A DNA stretch of 64,000 bases from Alphaproteobacteria bacterium HGW-Alphaproteobacteria-18 (GTDB lineage: Bacteria > Pseudomonadota > Alphaproteobacteria > Caulobacterales > Hyphomonadaceae). The DNA lies in contig PHEH01000002.1 in the NCBI GenBank assembly GCA_002841155.1, positions 186,001 to 250,000 of the forward strand, written 5' to 3'. A model generated the notes under the pieces. The model was not told the origin of the DNA, made no database searches, and saw nothing but the letters and a program-made list of their open reading frames with translations. The position numbers were made by a program, and so were the translations under genes. The stretch's first letter is position 1. Each line of letters starts with the position of its first letter. Below are positions 26,272 through 37,292 of this stretch, one piece after another.

Positions 26272-27812
26272 ACTTCCAGCAGCATCCGCTCGGGATCTTC
26301 CAGCGCTTCCTTGACGCGGACGAGGAAGGTGACGGCTTCCTTGCCGTCAACGATGCGGTGGTCATAGCTCAGCGCGAGATACATCATCGGGCGGATGACG
26401 ATCTGGCCATTGCGCACGATCGGCTTGTCCTCGATGCGGTGCATGCCCAGCACGCCCGATTGCGGCGGGTTGAGGATCGGGGTGGACATCAGCGAGCCAT
26501 AGATGCCGCCATTGGAAATGGTGAAGGTGCCGCCTTGCAGGTCACCGATGGTCAGGGCGCCGTCGCGGGCTTTCTTGCCGAGCCCGGCGATGGCCTTCTC
26601 GATGCCGGCGAGCGAGAGATCATCCGCGTCGCGCACGACCGGCACGACGAGGCCTTTCTCGGTGCCGACCGCCACGCCGATGTCATAGTAATTCTTGTAG
26701 ATGATGTCCTGGCCGTCGATCTCGGCATTGACGGCAGGAACTTCCTTCAGCGCGTTGACGCAGGCCTTCACGAAGAAGCTCATGAAGCCGAGCTTGATGC
26801 CATGCTTGGCGACGAAGGCGTCCTGGTGGGTCTTGCGCAGATCCATGATGGCCGACATGTCGACATCATTGAAGGTCGTCAGCATCGCGGCCGTGTCCTG
26901 AGCTTCCTTCAGGCGGCGGGCGATGGTCTGACGCAGGCGCGTCATCCGTACACGTTCTTCACGGGGGCCGGTTTCGCGCGGTGGTTTTGCAGCGGTGTCA
27001 GGCATGGTCGAGGCGCTTGCTTTCGGTTGGTTGACGTAGGCCAAGGCATCCGCCTTGGTGGCGCGGCCATCGCGGCCGGTGCCGGGGATGTCAGAGGCGC
27101 TGACGCCGGCTTCGGTGGAAATGCGGCGCACGGAGGGCGACACAGGGCGATCGCCGGTGGCGGCCGGTTGCGCGGCGGCTTTGGGCGCTTCGGCTTTTGC
27201 CGGGGCTTCAGCGGCCTTGGCAGGCGCAGCGCCCGATGCGCCGATCCGGGCGATGACGGAACCGGGCGTGACCGAGTCGCCTTCCTTGACGAGCCATTCG
27301 AGGATCACGCCGTCAGCGGGGGCGGGAACTTCCAGCGCCACCTTGTCGGTTTCGATCTCGGCGATGGTCTCGTCCTTCTTGACGCTGTCACCGACCTTCT
27401 TGGCGAAGTTGGCAATCGTGCCTTCGGCAACGCTCTCGCCCATGACGGGGACTTTGACGTCCGTGGACGCACCGCCGCCGGAAGAGGCAGCCGGCTTGGC
27501 TTCAGCGGCTTTGGGCTCTGCCTTGGGTTCGGCCTTTGCCGTTTCCTTGGCAGGCGCAGCCTTGGCGGGCGCGGCGCCATTGGCATTCAGGCGGCCGAGC
27601 AGCGCGCCGATATTCACGGTCTCGCCTTCCTTGGCCACGATGTCCGAGAGAACACCGTCTTCAGAGGCCGAAACCTCGACGGAGACCTTGTCTGTTTCAA
27701 GTTCGACGAGGACTTCGTCCTTCTTCACCGTATCGCCAGCCGATTTCAGCCATTGGCCAACGGTGGCTTCGGTAACGCTTTCGCCGAGTGTGGGAACAAC
27801 GATGTCTGTCAT
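26268..27812 (-). CDS. sucB: 2-oxoglutarate dehydrogenase E2 (dihydrolipoyl succinyltransferase), two lipoyl domains
   Basis: Two lipoyl domains ('[11 protein letters not shown]', '[11 protein letters not shown]'), E3-binding domain, catalytic '[36 protein letters not shown]'. Confidence 0.95.
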   Translation of the reverse strand: MTDIVVPTLGESVTEATVGQWLKSAGDTVKKDEVLVELETDKVSVEVSASEDGVLSDIVAKEGETVNIGALLGRLNANGAAPAKAAPAKETAKAEPKAEPKAAEAKPAASSGGGASTDVKVPVMGESVAEGTIANFAKKVGDSVKKDETIAEIETDKVALEVPAPADGVILEWLVKEGDSVTPGSVIARIGASGAAPAKAAEAPAKAEAPKAAAQPAATGDRPVSPSVRRISTEAGVSASDIPGTGRDGRATKADALAYVNQPKASASTMPDTAAKPPRETGPREERVRMTRLRQTIARRLKEAQDTAAMLTTFNDVDMSAIMDLRKTHQDAFVAKHGIKLGFMSFFVKACVNALKEVPAVNAEIDGQDIIYKNYYDIGVAVGTEKGLVVPVVRDADDLSLAGIEKAIAGLGKKARDGALTIGDLQGGTFTISNGGIYGSLMSTPILNPPQSGVLGMHRIEDKPIVRNGQIVIRPMMYLALSYDHRIVDGKEAVTFLVRVKEALEDPERMLLEV

Positions 27813-27841
27813 GTGTCGTGTCCGTCTCTTCTTATGGATTA

Positions 27842-30800
27842 TCAGGGAGAAACGATCCGGTCATCGACCGGGTCGGGCGAGAGGGCTGTCTTGAGAAGGT
27901 TGGCCTGTTCGGCCTGGTGCTTGGACAGGAGGCCCGTTGCGGTCGCCGCCGAAGGCGGACGGCCGGCATATTTCGGGCGCGGCTGCTTGTAGCCCGCCTG
28001 CGCGGCGCACCATTCGATCTCGTCACGGATGAAGGTCCAGCCGCCCATATTGCGCGGCTCTTCCTGGCACCAGACCAGCTCTGCCTGCGGGAAGCGCTTC
28101 AATTCGGTAATCAGCGACTTGCGCGGCACCGGATAGAACTGCTCGACCCGCAGAAGGTAGATGTCGTCCTGGCCGGACGCTTCACGCGCCTCGAACAGAT
28201 CATAATAGACCTTGCCCGAACAAAGCACGACGCGGCGGACCTTGGCGTCTTTGGCAAGCTTCACCTTGCCTTCGCGGCCCGGTGTTTCGGCGTCGTCCCA
28301 GAGGATACGGTGGAAGGTCGACTTGGTGTTCATATCGTCCAGCGTCGAGGTGGCCAGCTTGTGGCGCAGCAGCGATTTGGGCGTCATGATGACCAGGGGC
28401 TTGCGGAACTCGCGGTGGATCTGGCGGCGCAGGGCGTGGAAATAGTTCGCCGGGGTCGTCAGGTTGCACACCTGCATATTGTCTTCGGCGCACATCTGCA
28501 GGAAGCGCTCAAGGCGGGCCGAGGAATGCTCCGGACCCTGACCTTCATAGCCGTGCGGCAGAAGCATCACGAGGCCCGACATCCGCAGCCATTTGCGCTC
28601 TGCCGAGGAGATGAACTGGTCATAATAGACCTGCGCGCCGTTTGCGAAGTCGCCGAACTGGGCTTCCCAGCAGGTGAGCGTGTTCGGGTCGGTCAGCGAG
28701 TAGCCATATTCGTAACCGAGCACGGCTTCCTCGGAGAGGAGCGAGTCGATCACCTCATACGGCGCCTGGCCTTCGCGGATATGGTTGAGCAGGGTGATGC
28801 GGTCGCCGCTCGTCTGATCGACGATATGGCTGTGGCGCTGCACGAAGGTGCCGCGGCCGCAATCCTGGCCCGACAGACGCACCGGGAAGCCTTCATCGAG
28901 CAGGCTGGCGAAGGCCAGATGCTCTGCGCCGCCCCAGTCGATGTCCTTGCCGGTTTCGTAGCTCTCGCGGCGGCGGGCGATCACGCGCTCCACCGTCTTG
29001 TGCGCGTCGACGCTGCCTGGAATGCTGGTGATCGCGTCACCGAGCTCCTTCAGGCGGGTCTTGGACACACCTGTCTTGCCGCGGCGATCATCATCGAGCG
29101 GCAGGCCAAAGCCCGACCACTGACCTTCCAGCCAGTCGGCCTTGTTGGTTTTCAGCGTCTTGCCAGCATCGAAGGCGCGGTCGAGGAAGTCCTCGAACTC
29201 CTTCACCTGCGTGTCGACTTCGGCAGCGGTCAGCAGACCCTCGGAGACAAGACGCTGGCCGTAGATTTCGCGCGTGGACGGACGATCCTTGATGACGCGG
29301 TACATCACCGGCTGGGTCATCGTCGGGTCATCGCCCTCATTGTGGCCGAAGCGGCGGTAGCAGAACATGTCGATGACGACATCCTTTGCAAACTTCTGCC
29401 GGTATTCGGTGGCGACCTTGGCGGCGTAGACGACCGCTTCAGGATCATCGCCGTTCACATGGAAGATCGGCGCCTGCACCATCAGCGCCACATCCGACGG
29501 ATAAGGCGAGGAGCGCGAATACATCGGGCTCGTGGTGAAGCCGATCTGGTTGTTGACGATGAAGTGGATGGTGCCGCCGGTGCGGTAGCCCTGAAGGCCC
29601 GAGAGCGCGAAGCACTCAGCCACTACCCCCTGCCCGGCAAAGGCAGCGTCCCCGTGCAGCAGCAGGGGCATCTTGTGGGAGCGGTCAAGCGTGCCGGTCT
29701 GGCGCGCTTCCATGAACTGCTTGGCGCGCGTCCGGCCGAGCACGACGGGATTGACCGCTTCAAGGTGGGACGGGTTCGGGTTCATGGTGAGGTGGACGAC
29801 ATTGCCGTCAAACTCACGATCCGACGAGGCGCCGAGGTGGTATTTCACATCGCCCGAGCCGAATTCACCGGCACCCTGCGTCGAGCCGCCCTGGAATTCG
29901 TGGAAGATCTTTTCATAGGCCTTGCCCATGACAGCGGCGAGCATGTTGAGGCGGCCCCGGTGGGGCATACCGACAACGATCTCGTTGACGCCGAGCGCGC
30001 CGCCGCGCTTGATGATCTGCTCCAGCGCCGGAACGGCCGCTTCGCCGCCATCCAGACCAAAGCGCTTCGTGCCCGGATACCGCTTGTGCAGGAAGCGCTC
30101 GAACGCTTCGGCCTCGATCAGCTTGCTGAGGATTGCCAGCTTGCCGCGCTTGCTGAAGGCAACGCCCTTGTCGGGGCCTTCGATCCGCTCCTGCAACCAG
30201 GCTTTTTCCTCAGGGTCCGAGATGTGCATGAACTCGATGCCGAGCGTCGAGCAATAGGTGCGCCGCAGGATGTCGAGCATCTCTGCCGGGGTGGCGCGCT
30301 CAAGGCCGAGATAGCCGTCGATATAGATGCTGCGGTCCATGTCCGCCGGGCCAAAACCATAGCTGGCCGGGTCAAGCTCTGGCTGGTCGCCAAAGCCCGA
30401 CAGGCCGAGCGGGTCGAGCTGGGCAGCCAGGTGGCCGCGCATCCGGTAGGCGCGGATCATCATCAGCGCGCGAATGGAATCGGTGACCGCGCGGCCAAGA
30501 TCTTCAGCCGCCATGCCGGGGGCGCCGGACTTGATCTTCTTCTCGATCTTGGGTTCGAGCAGGGCCCAGTCGCCATCAAAAGCGGCAATCTGCTCGCTCG
30601 CGGCGGGGCGCGGCCAGTCCTTGCGCTTCCAGCTGGCGCCGTCTGCGTTCTGTTTGGCGCTTGCCGGTTCATCGCCGAGTTCGGCGAAGAAGGCGCGCCA
30701 GCTTTCCGGCACAGAAGCGGGGTCTTTGGCGTAAGCCGCCTGCATCTGTTCCAGCCAGTGGGCAGAGCCCCCATACAGGAACGCAGTATCCAGCATTGCC

Positions 30801-30850
30801 GCATTGCCCGTGCTGCGGGGGCCATTCACCGGGCTGCCATCGTCGGCCAT
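27842..30850 (-). CDS. sucA: 2-oxoglutarate dehydrogenase E1
   Basis: 1002 aa; '[17 protein letters not shown]', '[42 protein letters not shown]'. Confidence 0.97.
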   Translation of the reverse strand: MADDGSPVNGPRSTGNAAMLDTAFLYGGSAHWLEQMQAAYAKDPASVPESWRAFFAELGDEPASAKQNADGASWKRKDWPRPAASEQIAAFDGDWALLEPKIEKKIKSGAPGMAAEDLGRAVTDSIRALMMIRAYRMRGHLAAQLDPLGLSGFGDQPELDPASYGFGPADMDRSIYIDGYLGLERATPAEMLDILRRTYCSTLGIEFMHISDPEEKAWLQERIEGPDKGVAFSKRGKLAILSKLIEAEAFERFLHKRYPGTKRFGLDGGEAAVPALEQIIKRGGALGVNEIVVGMPHRGRLNMLAAVMGKAYEKIFHEFQGGSTQGAGEFGSGDVKYHLGASSDREFDGNVVHLTMNPNPSHLEAVNPVVLGRTRAKQFMEARQTGTLDRSHKMPLLLHGDAAFAGQGVVAECFALSGLQGYRTGGTIHFIVNNQIGFTTSPMYSRSSPYPSDVALMVQAPIFHVNGDDPEAVVYAAKVATEYRQKFAKDVVIDMFCYRRFGHNEGDDPTMTQPVMYRVIKDRPSTREIYGQRLVSEGLLTAAEVDTQVKEFEDFLDRAFDAGKTLKTNKADWLEGQWSGFGLPLDDDRRGKTGVSKTRLKELGDAITSIPGSVDAHKTVERVIARRRESYETGKDIDWGGAEHLAFASLLDEGFPVRLSGQDCGRGTFVQRHSHIVDQTSGDRITLLNHIREGQAPYEVIDSLLSEEAVLGYEYGYSLTDPNTLTCWEAQFGDFANGAQVYYDQFISSAERKWLRMSGLVMLLPHGYEGQGPEHSSARLERFLQMCAEDNMQVCNLTTPANYFHALRRQIHREFRKPLVIMTPKSLLRHKLATSTLDDMNTKSTFHRILWDDAETPGREGKVKLAKDAKVRRVVLCSGKVYYDLFEAREASGQDDIYLLRVEQFYPVPRKSLITELKRFPQAELVWCQEEPRNMGGWTFIRDEIEWCAAQAGYKQPRPKYAGRPPSAATATGLLSKHQAEQANLLKTALSPDPVDDRIVSP

Positions 30851-30999
30851 CTAAGGTCCATCCTTCCAGAGTTGCCGCCCCCGGCGACTGATATAGGGAC
30901 GGACGATACCCCCTGCCCCTACGTGAAGCAGGTTATGTTGCAACGCCCGCCCCCGAATCGCCGGGAGCGGGCGCCGCCAGACTTAACTATAGGGTCTTT

Positions 31000-31902
31000 C
31001 TAACCCTTTAGCACCTCGACAAGTGTCGTACCGAGACGTGCCGGGCTGGGGCTGACGCGGATGCCCGCGGCCTCCATGGCCGCAATCTTCGACTCGGCAT
31101 CACCCTTGCCACCGGAAACGATCGCGCCGGCATGGCCCATCGTGCGGCCAGGAGGCGCTGTACGGCCTGCAATGAAGCCTGCCATCGGCTTTTTACGGCC
31201 TTTTTTGGCTTCATCCATCAGGAACTGAGCGGCTTCTTCTTCGGCAGAGCCGCCGATTTCGCCGATCATGATGATAGATTTGGTTTCATCGTCGGCCAGG
31301 AACATTTCCAGGATGTCGATGAATTCGGTGCCTTTGACCGGGTCGCCGCCGATACCGACAGCGGTGGTCTGGCCAAGGCCGGCGTTCGTGGTCTGGAACA
31401 CGGCTTCATAAGTCAGCGTGCCCGAGCGCGAGACGATACCGACCGAGCCCTTTTTGAAGATGGAGCCCGGCATGATGCCGATCTTGCATTCGTTCGCCGT
31501 GATGATGCCGGGGCAGTTCGGGCCGATGAGGCGCGACTTGGACCTGGCAAGCTTCGCCTTGACGCGAACCATGTCCATGACCGGCACGCCTTCGGTGATG
31601 CAGACGATCAGCGGGATTTCCGCGTCGATGGCTTCCTCGATGGCCGCAGCGGCGCCAGCAGGCGGAACATAGACCACAGACGCGGTGGCGCCGGTCTTTT
31701 CCTTGCCTTCAGCGACGGACGCAAAGATGGGGAGTTCCTGGCCGTTATCGGCCTTCCACATCTCGCCACCCTTCTTGGGGTGAATGCCGCCCACCATCTG
31801 GGTGCCGTAATAGCCGAGCGCCTGATTGGTGTGGAACGAGCCGGTGTTGCCGGTCATGCCCTGCGTCAGGACTTTCGTGTTCTTGTCGATCAGAATGGAC
31901 AT
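31000..31902 (-). CDS. sucD: succinyl-CoA ligase alpha subunit
   Basis: '[45 protein letters not shown]'-type N-terminus and '[26 protein letters not shown]'; start at 31902. Confidence 0.96.
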   Translation of the reverse strand: MSILIDKNTKVLTQGMTGNTGSFHTNQALGYYGTQMVGGIHPKKGGEMWKADNGQELPIFASVAEGKEKTGATASVVYVPPAGAAAAIEEAIDAEIPLIVCITEGVPVMDMVRVKAKLARSKSRLIGPNCPGIITANECKIGIMPGSIFKKGSVGIVSRSGTLTYEAVFQTTNAGLGQTTAVGIGGDPVKGTEFIDILEMFLADDETKSIIMIGEIGGSAEEEAAQFLMDEAKKGRKKPMAGFIAGRTAPPGRTMGHAGAIVSGGKGDAESKIAAMEAAGIRVSPSPARLGTTLVEVLKG

Positions 31903-31906
31903 GGAA

Positions 31907-33100
31907 CTATCCCCGCACCGCTTTAACAATTTTCTGGGCTGCATCGTCGAGATCGTCGGCCGGAATGACGTTCAGGCCGCTCTCGCGGATGATCTTCTTG
32001 CCGAGGTCGACATTGGTGCCTTCAAGGCGGACAACGAGCGGAACGGCGAGGTTGGTTTCTTTCACGGCTGCGATCACGCCTTCGGCGATGACATCGCATT
32101 TCATGATGCCGCCGAAGATGTTCACGAGGATGCCCTTCACGTTGGGGTCCTTCATGATGATCTTGAAGGCAGCTGCCACCTTCTCTTTGCCGGCGCCGCC
32201 GCCAACGTCACAGAAGTTGGCAGGCTCTTCGCCATAGAGCTTGATGATGTCCATCGTCGCCATCGCGAGGCCGGCGCCGTTGACCATGCAGCCGATCGTG
32301 CCGTCGAGGGCGATATAGGCGAGATCCCATTCGGCCGCTTCGAGTTCCTTGGCGTCCTGTTCGGTCTCGTCTTTGAGCGCCTGAACGTCGGGATGGCGGA
32401 AGAGCGCGTTGCCGTCGAACGACACTTTCGCGTCGAGGACGCGCATATGGCCGTCCTTCATTACGATCAGCGGGTTCACTTCCAGCATCGCCATGTCTTT
32501 CTCGACAAAGGCTTTGTAGAGGATCGGGTAGAGCTTGAGGCCGTCTTCGGCTGCGGTGCCGGTCAGCTTCAGGGCGTCGTTGATCTTGGCCGCGTCAGCG
32601 GGCGTCACGCCGGCCATCGGGTCGATCTGGACGGTGAGGATTTTCTCGGGCGTGTCATGGGCGACCGCTTCGATGTCCATGCCGCCTTCGGTGGAGACCA
32701 CGAAGGCCACGTTCGAGGTCGCGCGGTCGACGAGGATGGAGAGGTAAAGCTCCTGCTCGATATCGGCGCCGTCTTCGATGTAGAGGCGATTGACCTGTTT
32801 GCCGGCGGCAGAGGTCTGCGCGGTGACAAGGTGTTTGCCGAGCATCTGTTCGGCGAATTTCTTCACATCGTCCTTGTTGAAGGCGAGGCGGACACCGCCT
32901 TTTTCGCCGGCTTCAGGCTCGATGAATTTGCCTTTGCCGCGGCCACCTGCGTGGATCTGGCTTTTCACGACCCAGAGTGGGCCGGGAAGTGTATCGACTG
33001 CCTTCTGCACATCGGCGAGCGAGAGCACAGGCACGCCTTCTGCCACAGGCGCCCCGAAGGATTTGAGCAGCGCCTTGGCTTGGTATTCATGGATGTTCAT
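31907..33100 (-). CDS. sucC: succinyl-CoA ligase beta subunit
   Basis: '[25 protein letters not shown]', 'INPLIV', '[20 protein letters not shown]'; start at 33100. Confidence 0.97.
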   Translation of the reverse strand: MNIHEYQAKALLKSFGAPVAEGVPVLSLADVQKAVDTLPGPLWVVKSQIHAGGRGKGKFIEPEAGEKGGVRLAFNKDDVKKFAEQMLGKHLVTAQTSAAGKQVNRLYIEDGADIEQELYLSILVDRATSNVAFVVSTEGGMDIEAVAHDTPEKILTVQIDPMAGVTPADAAKINDALKLTGTAAEDGLKLYPILYKAFVEKDMAMLEVNPLIVMKDGHMRVLDAKVSFDGNALFRHPDVQALKDETEQDAKELEAAEWDLAYIALDGTIGCMVNGAGLAMATMDIIKLYGEEPANFCDVGGGAGKEKVAAAFKIIMKDPNVKGILVNIFGGIMKCDVIAEGVIAAVKETNLAVPLVVRLEGTNVDLGKKIIRESGLNVIPADDLDDAAQKIVKAVRG

Positions 33101-33232
33101 GGAGTGGTTTCCCTGTCCGGCCTGACGGCCCGCCAGCATCCCTGCCGGTTACCGTTTCCGTTCCTCGTTGACGGGGCCGCTATATACACGCCTGAAGGTA
33201 GGCTGCAACAGGCTGGGTACAAAGTTGGATAC

Positions 33233-34483
33233 TTAGCCTTGATCGCCTTCCGTGGGGTCACGCGGCATGATTTCAACGCTCGCCAGCGGGCTGGGAAGGA
33301 TCGATCCGCGCTCGCCTGAGGGGGGAGACTCCGCCGGGGCGCGCTGGCGAACCCGCACGATCATGTACACCGCGAGCAGACCCAGCACGACACCGGCAAA
33401 GCCGAAAAGGCCCACCGCCCCGGCTATCCGCATGGCGACCCCGGAAATCAGCGGCCCGACAATCGAACCGGCTGCCCAGACAAATAACAGCCCGGACATG
33501 ACCTGCGGCACCTGCCCCGGCGGGGTGCGGTCAATCGCATGGGACACACACACGCCGTAAAAACAGAGCGCCCCTGCCCCCCAGATGCCAATCAGCACAA
33601 GTATGCCAGCTTCGCCGATAACCGTTCCGAAAACGGCAATCAGGATCGCCGCTGCGCCTGCGGCGCTGGCAAGCCCGGCCACTACGAGGCGCCGGTCGAT
33701 CACATCGGAAAGCCGTCCGGCGGGCCATTGCACGATCAGCCCGCCGATCCAGGCGATGGCAATCGCGATGGCGGCCGCAGCCGTGCCCCCGCCGGCCAGC
33801 TCAAATTTCTCAAAATAGACCGGCAGCAGGGCGAGCGTGCCGGTATTGACGAGCCCGGCCCCGACCACCCCGATCACGGCGGCGGGCGCCAGGGTGAAAA
33901 GCTGGCTCAGCGGCATCGACTTGCGATCCGGCGGGGGTGGCTCTTTCAGGGTCGTCAGGCAGGTGGGCACCAGCGCGAGGGCGAGGAAAATGCCCGCCCA
34001 GACATAGGACCGGCTGTCGAGCGGGGAGAGCCCGGCCAGGAAAAACGGCCCGACAATCAGCGAGAGCTTGGCGGCGGTATGGTAGACGCCCATCACATTG
34101 CCGCGAGAGCGCGCGGGCACCGCCTCCCCCATCCAGCTTTCGATACTGGTGAACATATAGGCAAACGCGACGCCCTGCAGGACGCGGATCAGAGCCCAGA
34201 ACGGCGCTTCCTGGATCAGGGCCAGCGACAGGATGCCCGCCGCGCTGACCCCTGCCCCGGCCGCAAAGAGGCGGATATTGCCGACAAGGGCGAGCGCACG
34301 CGGCGAGGTCCAGGCGCCCAGCATGAAGCCGGCGGCGTTCATGGCGGCGACAAAGCCGATCAGCGAGGTGTCGACACCCATCCGCTCAAGCCCGAGCGGC
34401 GTCAGGATGCCGGTCAGCCCGCCTGCCAGTTGCAGGATCATGACCGACAGGATCAGCGCGAGAACGGAACGTGTGTCGGTCAT
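33233..34483 (-). CDS. MFS transporter
   Basis: 12-TM-like hydrophobicity; 'QGVAFAYMFTSIESWMGEAVPARSRGNVMGVYHTAAKL'. Confidence 0.85.
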   Translation of the reverse strand: MTDTRSVLALILSVMILQLAGGLTGILTPLGLERMGVDTSLIGFVAAMNAAGFMLGAWTSPRALALVGNIRLFAAGAGVSAAGILSLALIQEAPFWALIRVLQGVAFAYMFTSIESWMGEAVPARSRGNVMGVYHTAAKLSLIVGPFFLAGLSPLDSRSYVWAGIFLALALVPTCLTTLKEPPPPDRKSMPLSQLFTLAPAAVIGVVGAGLVNTGTLALLPVYFEKFELAGGGTAAAAIAIAIAWIGGLIVQWPAGRLSDVIDRRLVVAGLASAAGAAAILIAVFGTVIGEAGILVLIGIWGAGALCFYGVCVSHAIDRTPPGQVPQVMSGLLFVWAAGSIVGPLISGVAMRIAGAVGLFGFAGVVLGLLAVYMIVRVRQRAPAESPPSGERGSILPSPLASVEIMPRDPTEGDQG

Positions 34484-34522
34484 GGCCTCGTCCGGACGGG
34501 CCGATGAAGAGCCGCGCCGCTG

Positions 34523-35749
34523 TTATTGCCCGGCAGGTGCCCGGAACGGAGCTGCCACTTCATTCACGGTGTCGCCGGTGTCGCTCTTGATGGCAAGACG
34601 GACCGTGCCGCCCTCCCAGTCAATCTCAATGGCGCCGAAATTATTGGGGGCATAGCCGGGCCCGATCTGCGCATGATCGACCTCATCAGAAGTCTCGCGC
34701 ATCGAGACATTCATCGAAGAGGCCGTTATCTCATAGGCGGGATAGGGCAGCACCGTGTCGTCCCGGTAGAGGAAGGCCGTGTGACGGTCGCCAGAGACAA
34801 AGACCACGCCTTCAGCCTCGGTCTCCGAGATCAGCCCGTAAAGACGGGCCTGCTCGGCCGGCAGGCGCGACCAGGCTTCATACCCATGACCATCGGTCGT
34901 CATCACCTGGATCGAAGACACGATCAGGCGCAGGTCAGCCGGCTCCTGAAGCTGGTTCTCCAGCCAGGTCCACTGGTCATTGCCCAGCATGTCCTGCCCT
35001 TCGGACGCGGACGGAACGTAGCGTTCCTTTCCTTTGACGCCCCATTCATCGGTTGGTGTCAGGGGCGAGCGGAAGAAACGGGTGTCGAGCATGATGATCT
35101 GCACCCGCTGGCCCTCGGGGCCGAAGCTGCGGGCGTAATAGGTGCCCGGCCAGGCGCCGACATCCTCATTCTCAAGGCCCCAGAAGCGCTCATGGATACG
35201 CTCCGCCAGGCGGCGGAAGGGAAACTCCCGGCCCGCATCATTGGCGCCGTAATCATGGTCATCCCAGGCCACCATCATCGGGTGCTTTGCCCGCACGGCC
35301 TGAAAGTCGGCCCGCGCGGCCAGATCGCTGAAGCTCTCGCGCAGTTCATCCAGGGTCGCCTGATTGCTGATATAGCTGCGCCCGTCCATGTCGCCATAGA
35401 CATTGTCCCCGATCATCAGGAAGAGGTCGGCGTCTTCGGCGGCAATCGTCGACATCGCGGTACCGTCTTCGGTCTCCTCATTGAAACAGGAGCCGACCAG
35501 GATACGCGTGAGCACGCTATGATCGCCGGGCAGCGAAACGCCCCTTGGGGCGCGTGGGAAGAAATCCTCCGGCAGGGTGCGGTAGTAGAATTCAAGCGCC
35601 GCCTCGGCGCTCGCCGGGGAGAGAAGGTCAGACGGCAGGAGTGTCAATTCCCCGGCAGGCGTTTCCGCAACCGGCGCCGGGGCCGGTGTCTGGCAAGCCG
35701 CCAACGCCAGAATGATAGGAATGACCGAAAGTGTCCTGAACTGTCCCAT
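34523..35749 (-). CDS. PhoD-like alkaline phosphatase/phosphodiesterase lipoprotein
   Basis: Lipobox 'ILALAACQ'; 'MIGDNVYGDMDGR', 'MMVAWDDHDYGANDAG', 'VFVSGDRHTAFL' metallophosphatase motifs. Confidence 0.85.
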   Translation of the reverse strand: MGQFRTLSVIPIILALAACQTPAPAPVAETPAGELTLLPSDLLSPASAEAALEFYYRTLPEDFFPRAPRGVSLPGDHSVLTRILVGSCFNEETEDGTAMSTIAAEDADLFLMIGDNVYGDMDGRSYISNQATLDELRESFSDLAARADFQAVRAKHPMMVAWDDHDYGANDAGREFPFRRLAERIHERFWGLENEDVGAWPGTYYARSFGPEGQRVQIIMLDTRFFRSPLTPTDEWGVKGKERYVPSASEGQDMLGNDQWTWLENQLQEPADLRLIVSSIQVMTTDGHGYEAWSRLPAEQARLYGLISETEAEGVVFVSGDRHTAFLYRDDTVLPYPAYEITASSMNVSMRETSDEVDHAQIGPGYAPNNFGAIEIDWEGGTVRLAIKSDTGDTVNEVAAPFRAPAGQ

Positions 35750-35756
35750 AGTGTCC
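35732..35756 (-). repeat. second GGACA array with 10-bp period, spanning the PhoD-like start codon
   Basis: + strand TGTCC at 35732, 35742 and 35752 (GGACA on the coding strand), flanked by GGTCA on each side. Confidence 0.75.
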
Positions 35757-35818
35757 TCCTGCTGACCCAGGGAGGAACTCTAGCGGCCGTTCGTGACAGG
35801 TTTAAAGCGCCAAATGGC

Positions 35819-36376
35819 TCAGGCCGTAAAGAACAGGTGCCACATCAGCCTTCCGGGCAGGAAGCTGAACAATCCGGCGACCAGCATGCCGCCGACGAAC
35901 ATGCCGGCCATATGTTTCCGGTGCTGGGCAATTTTTTTCCGCCGAGCAGCGGCCAACCCCATCGGCAGCACGATCACAGTCCAGGCCGAGATCGCATGAA
36001 TGAAGCTGAAGCTTCCCGGATTGATACTGTGGAGGAAGAAGGAACTGATCGCCGTCACCGCCATGCTGACCACCCAGACATAGCCGAGCGTGCGGTGCAT
36101 CGCCCGCCCCTTCACCCCCGCCAGCAGGACGCAGCCAATGGCAAAGGTGAGGACAGCCCCGGCCACATGCACCTGTAGCACCCACGGCGATTGCAGCAGC
36201 GGGGCAAGGTCCACCCGGAACCGCGCCGGTCCCTCCTCTGCGAGGATAGAGTGGCTGATCGCCAGATAAGCGGCGAACGCAATGCCCGCGATGATCTTGT
36301 TGGGATGCAGACGGCGCAGGCGCTGGAAGCGGCTTTCCGGCTTTGGCGCTTCAGTGATCAGGGCGGCGTCGGTCAT
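35819..36376 (-). CDS. DUF2306 membrane protein
   Basis: 'HVAGAVLTFAIGCVLLAGVKGRAMHRTLGYVWVVSMAVTAISSFFL...KHMAGMFVGGMLVAGLFSFLPGRLMW'. Confidence 0.82.
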   Translation of the reverse strand: MTDAALITEAPKPESRFQRLRRLHPNKIIAGIAFAAYLAISHSILAEEGPARFRVDLAPLLQSPWVLQVHVAGAVLTFAIGCVLLAGVKGRAMHRTLGYVWVVSMAVTAISSFFLHSINPGSFSFIHAISAWTVIVLPMGLAAARRKKIAQHRKHMAGMFVGGMLVAGLFSFLPGRLMWHLFFTA

Positions 36377-36485
36377 CAGTCAGGTCTCCGGGAAGAAGTC
36401 AGGCAGGTTTTGGATGCCGCCAATCTGCCGCCTGCCGCAGAGCCCGCTATGGGGAGTACGTATCCGGGCTGGAATCCTTCGCGAA

Positions 36486-37289
36486 ATGCAGCCAGAACGG
36501 CTCACGAAGCGCGAAATGCGAGGGGGTGTTCGTTTGCGTATCGCCATCAACTGGAAGCAACGCGGCCGGGAACTGGCGATCTTCTGCGTGATCGGCGCTT
36601 TCCTGACGGTTATCCGCCCCTACAATGCGGCTGGCAGTCTGCCGCTCTGGGCAAACTTTGCTTTCTGGACCGGCCTCATTGCCCTTGGTAGCCTGGCGGC
36701 TGAGTTGACGCTCGCCCTCCTGCGCCGGCATGCCGGGGCGATGCCGGTGCTGGCGATGCTGGTGGTTGTGACCCTAACAACGGCCCTGACTGTCACCGCT
36801 GCTATCATGCTGATCGAACGCCTGCTGATGGGGGACTTTATCCCGCTGCCCTACCTGCCTCGCCTGTTTGGCCTCGTCTGGGTCATTTCTGCGGCCATGA
36901 CCGCTGTGGGCTACATGCTGGAGCGATCCTTCCTCGCACCCCCGCCCGAACCGATGGAAGGCGCCAGCCCGGCGGAAACCTTCCTTTCCCGGCTGCCGGT
37001 CAGATACCGAACCGCCGAACTTTATGCTGTCTCCGCCGAGGATCATTACCTGCGGGTGCATACGAGCTTTGGCGAAGAGCTGATCCTGATGCGGCTGGCC
37101 GACGCGATGCGGGAACTTGCCGGAGCGGAGGGACTACAGGTGCACCGCTCCTGGTGGGTGTCCAAGGCTGCCGTGCGGGACACCAACAGGCAGGGCGGGA
37201 AGCTGAGCCTCGTTCTGGCCTCGGGCAAGGAAGCGCCGGTTTCACGGACCTTCCTGCCGGAGGTAAAGGCCGCCGGGCTCGCCGCCTGA
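36486..37289 (+). CDS. membrane protein with C-terminal LytTR DNA-binding domain
   Basis: TM helices then 'LYAVSAEDHYLRVHTSFGEELILMRLADAMRELAGAEGLQVHRSWWVSKAAV'; start at 36486 or 36516. Confidence 0.82.
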   Translation: MQPERLTKREMRGGVRLRIAINWKQRGRELAIFCVIGAFLTVIRPYNAAGSLPLWANFAFWTGLIALGSLAAELTLALLRRHAGAMPVLAMLVVVTLTTALTVTAAIMLIERLLMGDFIPLPYLPRLFGLVWVISAAMTAVGYMLERSFLAPPPEPMEGASPAETFLSRLPVRYRTAELYAVSAEDHYLRVHTSFGEELILMRLADAMRELAGAEGLQVHRSWWVSKAAVRDTNRQGGKLSLVLASGKEAPVSRTFLPEVKAAGLAA

Positions 37290-37292
37290 GGC

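Noticed and set aside
26358-27992. 544-aa + strand ORF
   Set aside because: Antisense to sucB; Gly/Arg-rich artefact.
27788-31003. 1071-aa ORF on the + strand
   Set aside because: Exactly antisense to sucA (and the start of sucB); high-GC codon bias keeps the opposite frame open; composition is not protein-family-like.
31826-33319. 497-aa + strand ORF
   Set aside because: Antisense to sucC, no recognisable motif.
34526-36178. 550-aa + strand ORF
   Set aside because: Antisense to the PhoD-like gene and DUF2306 gene.
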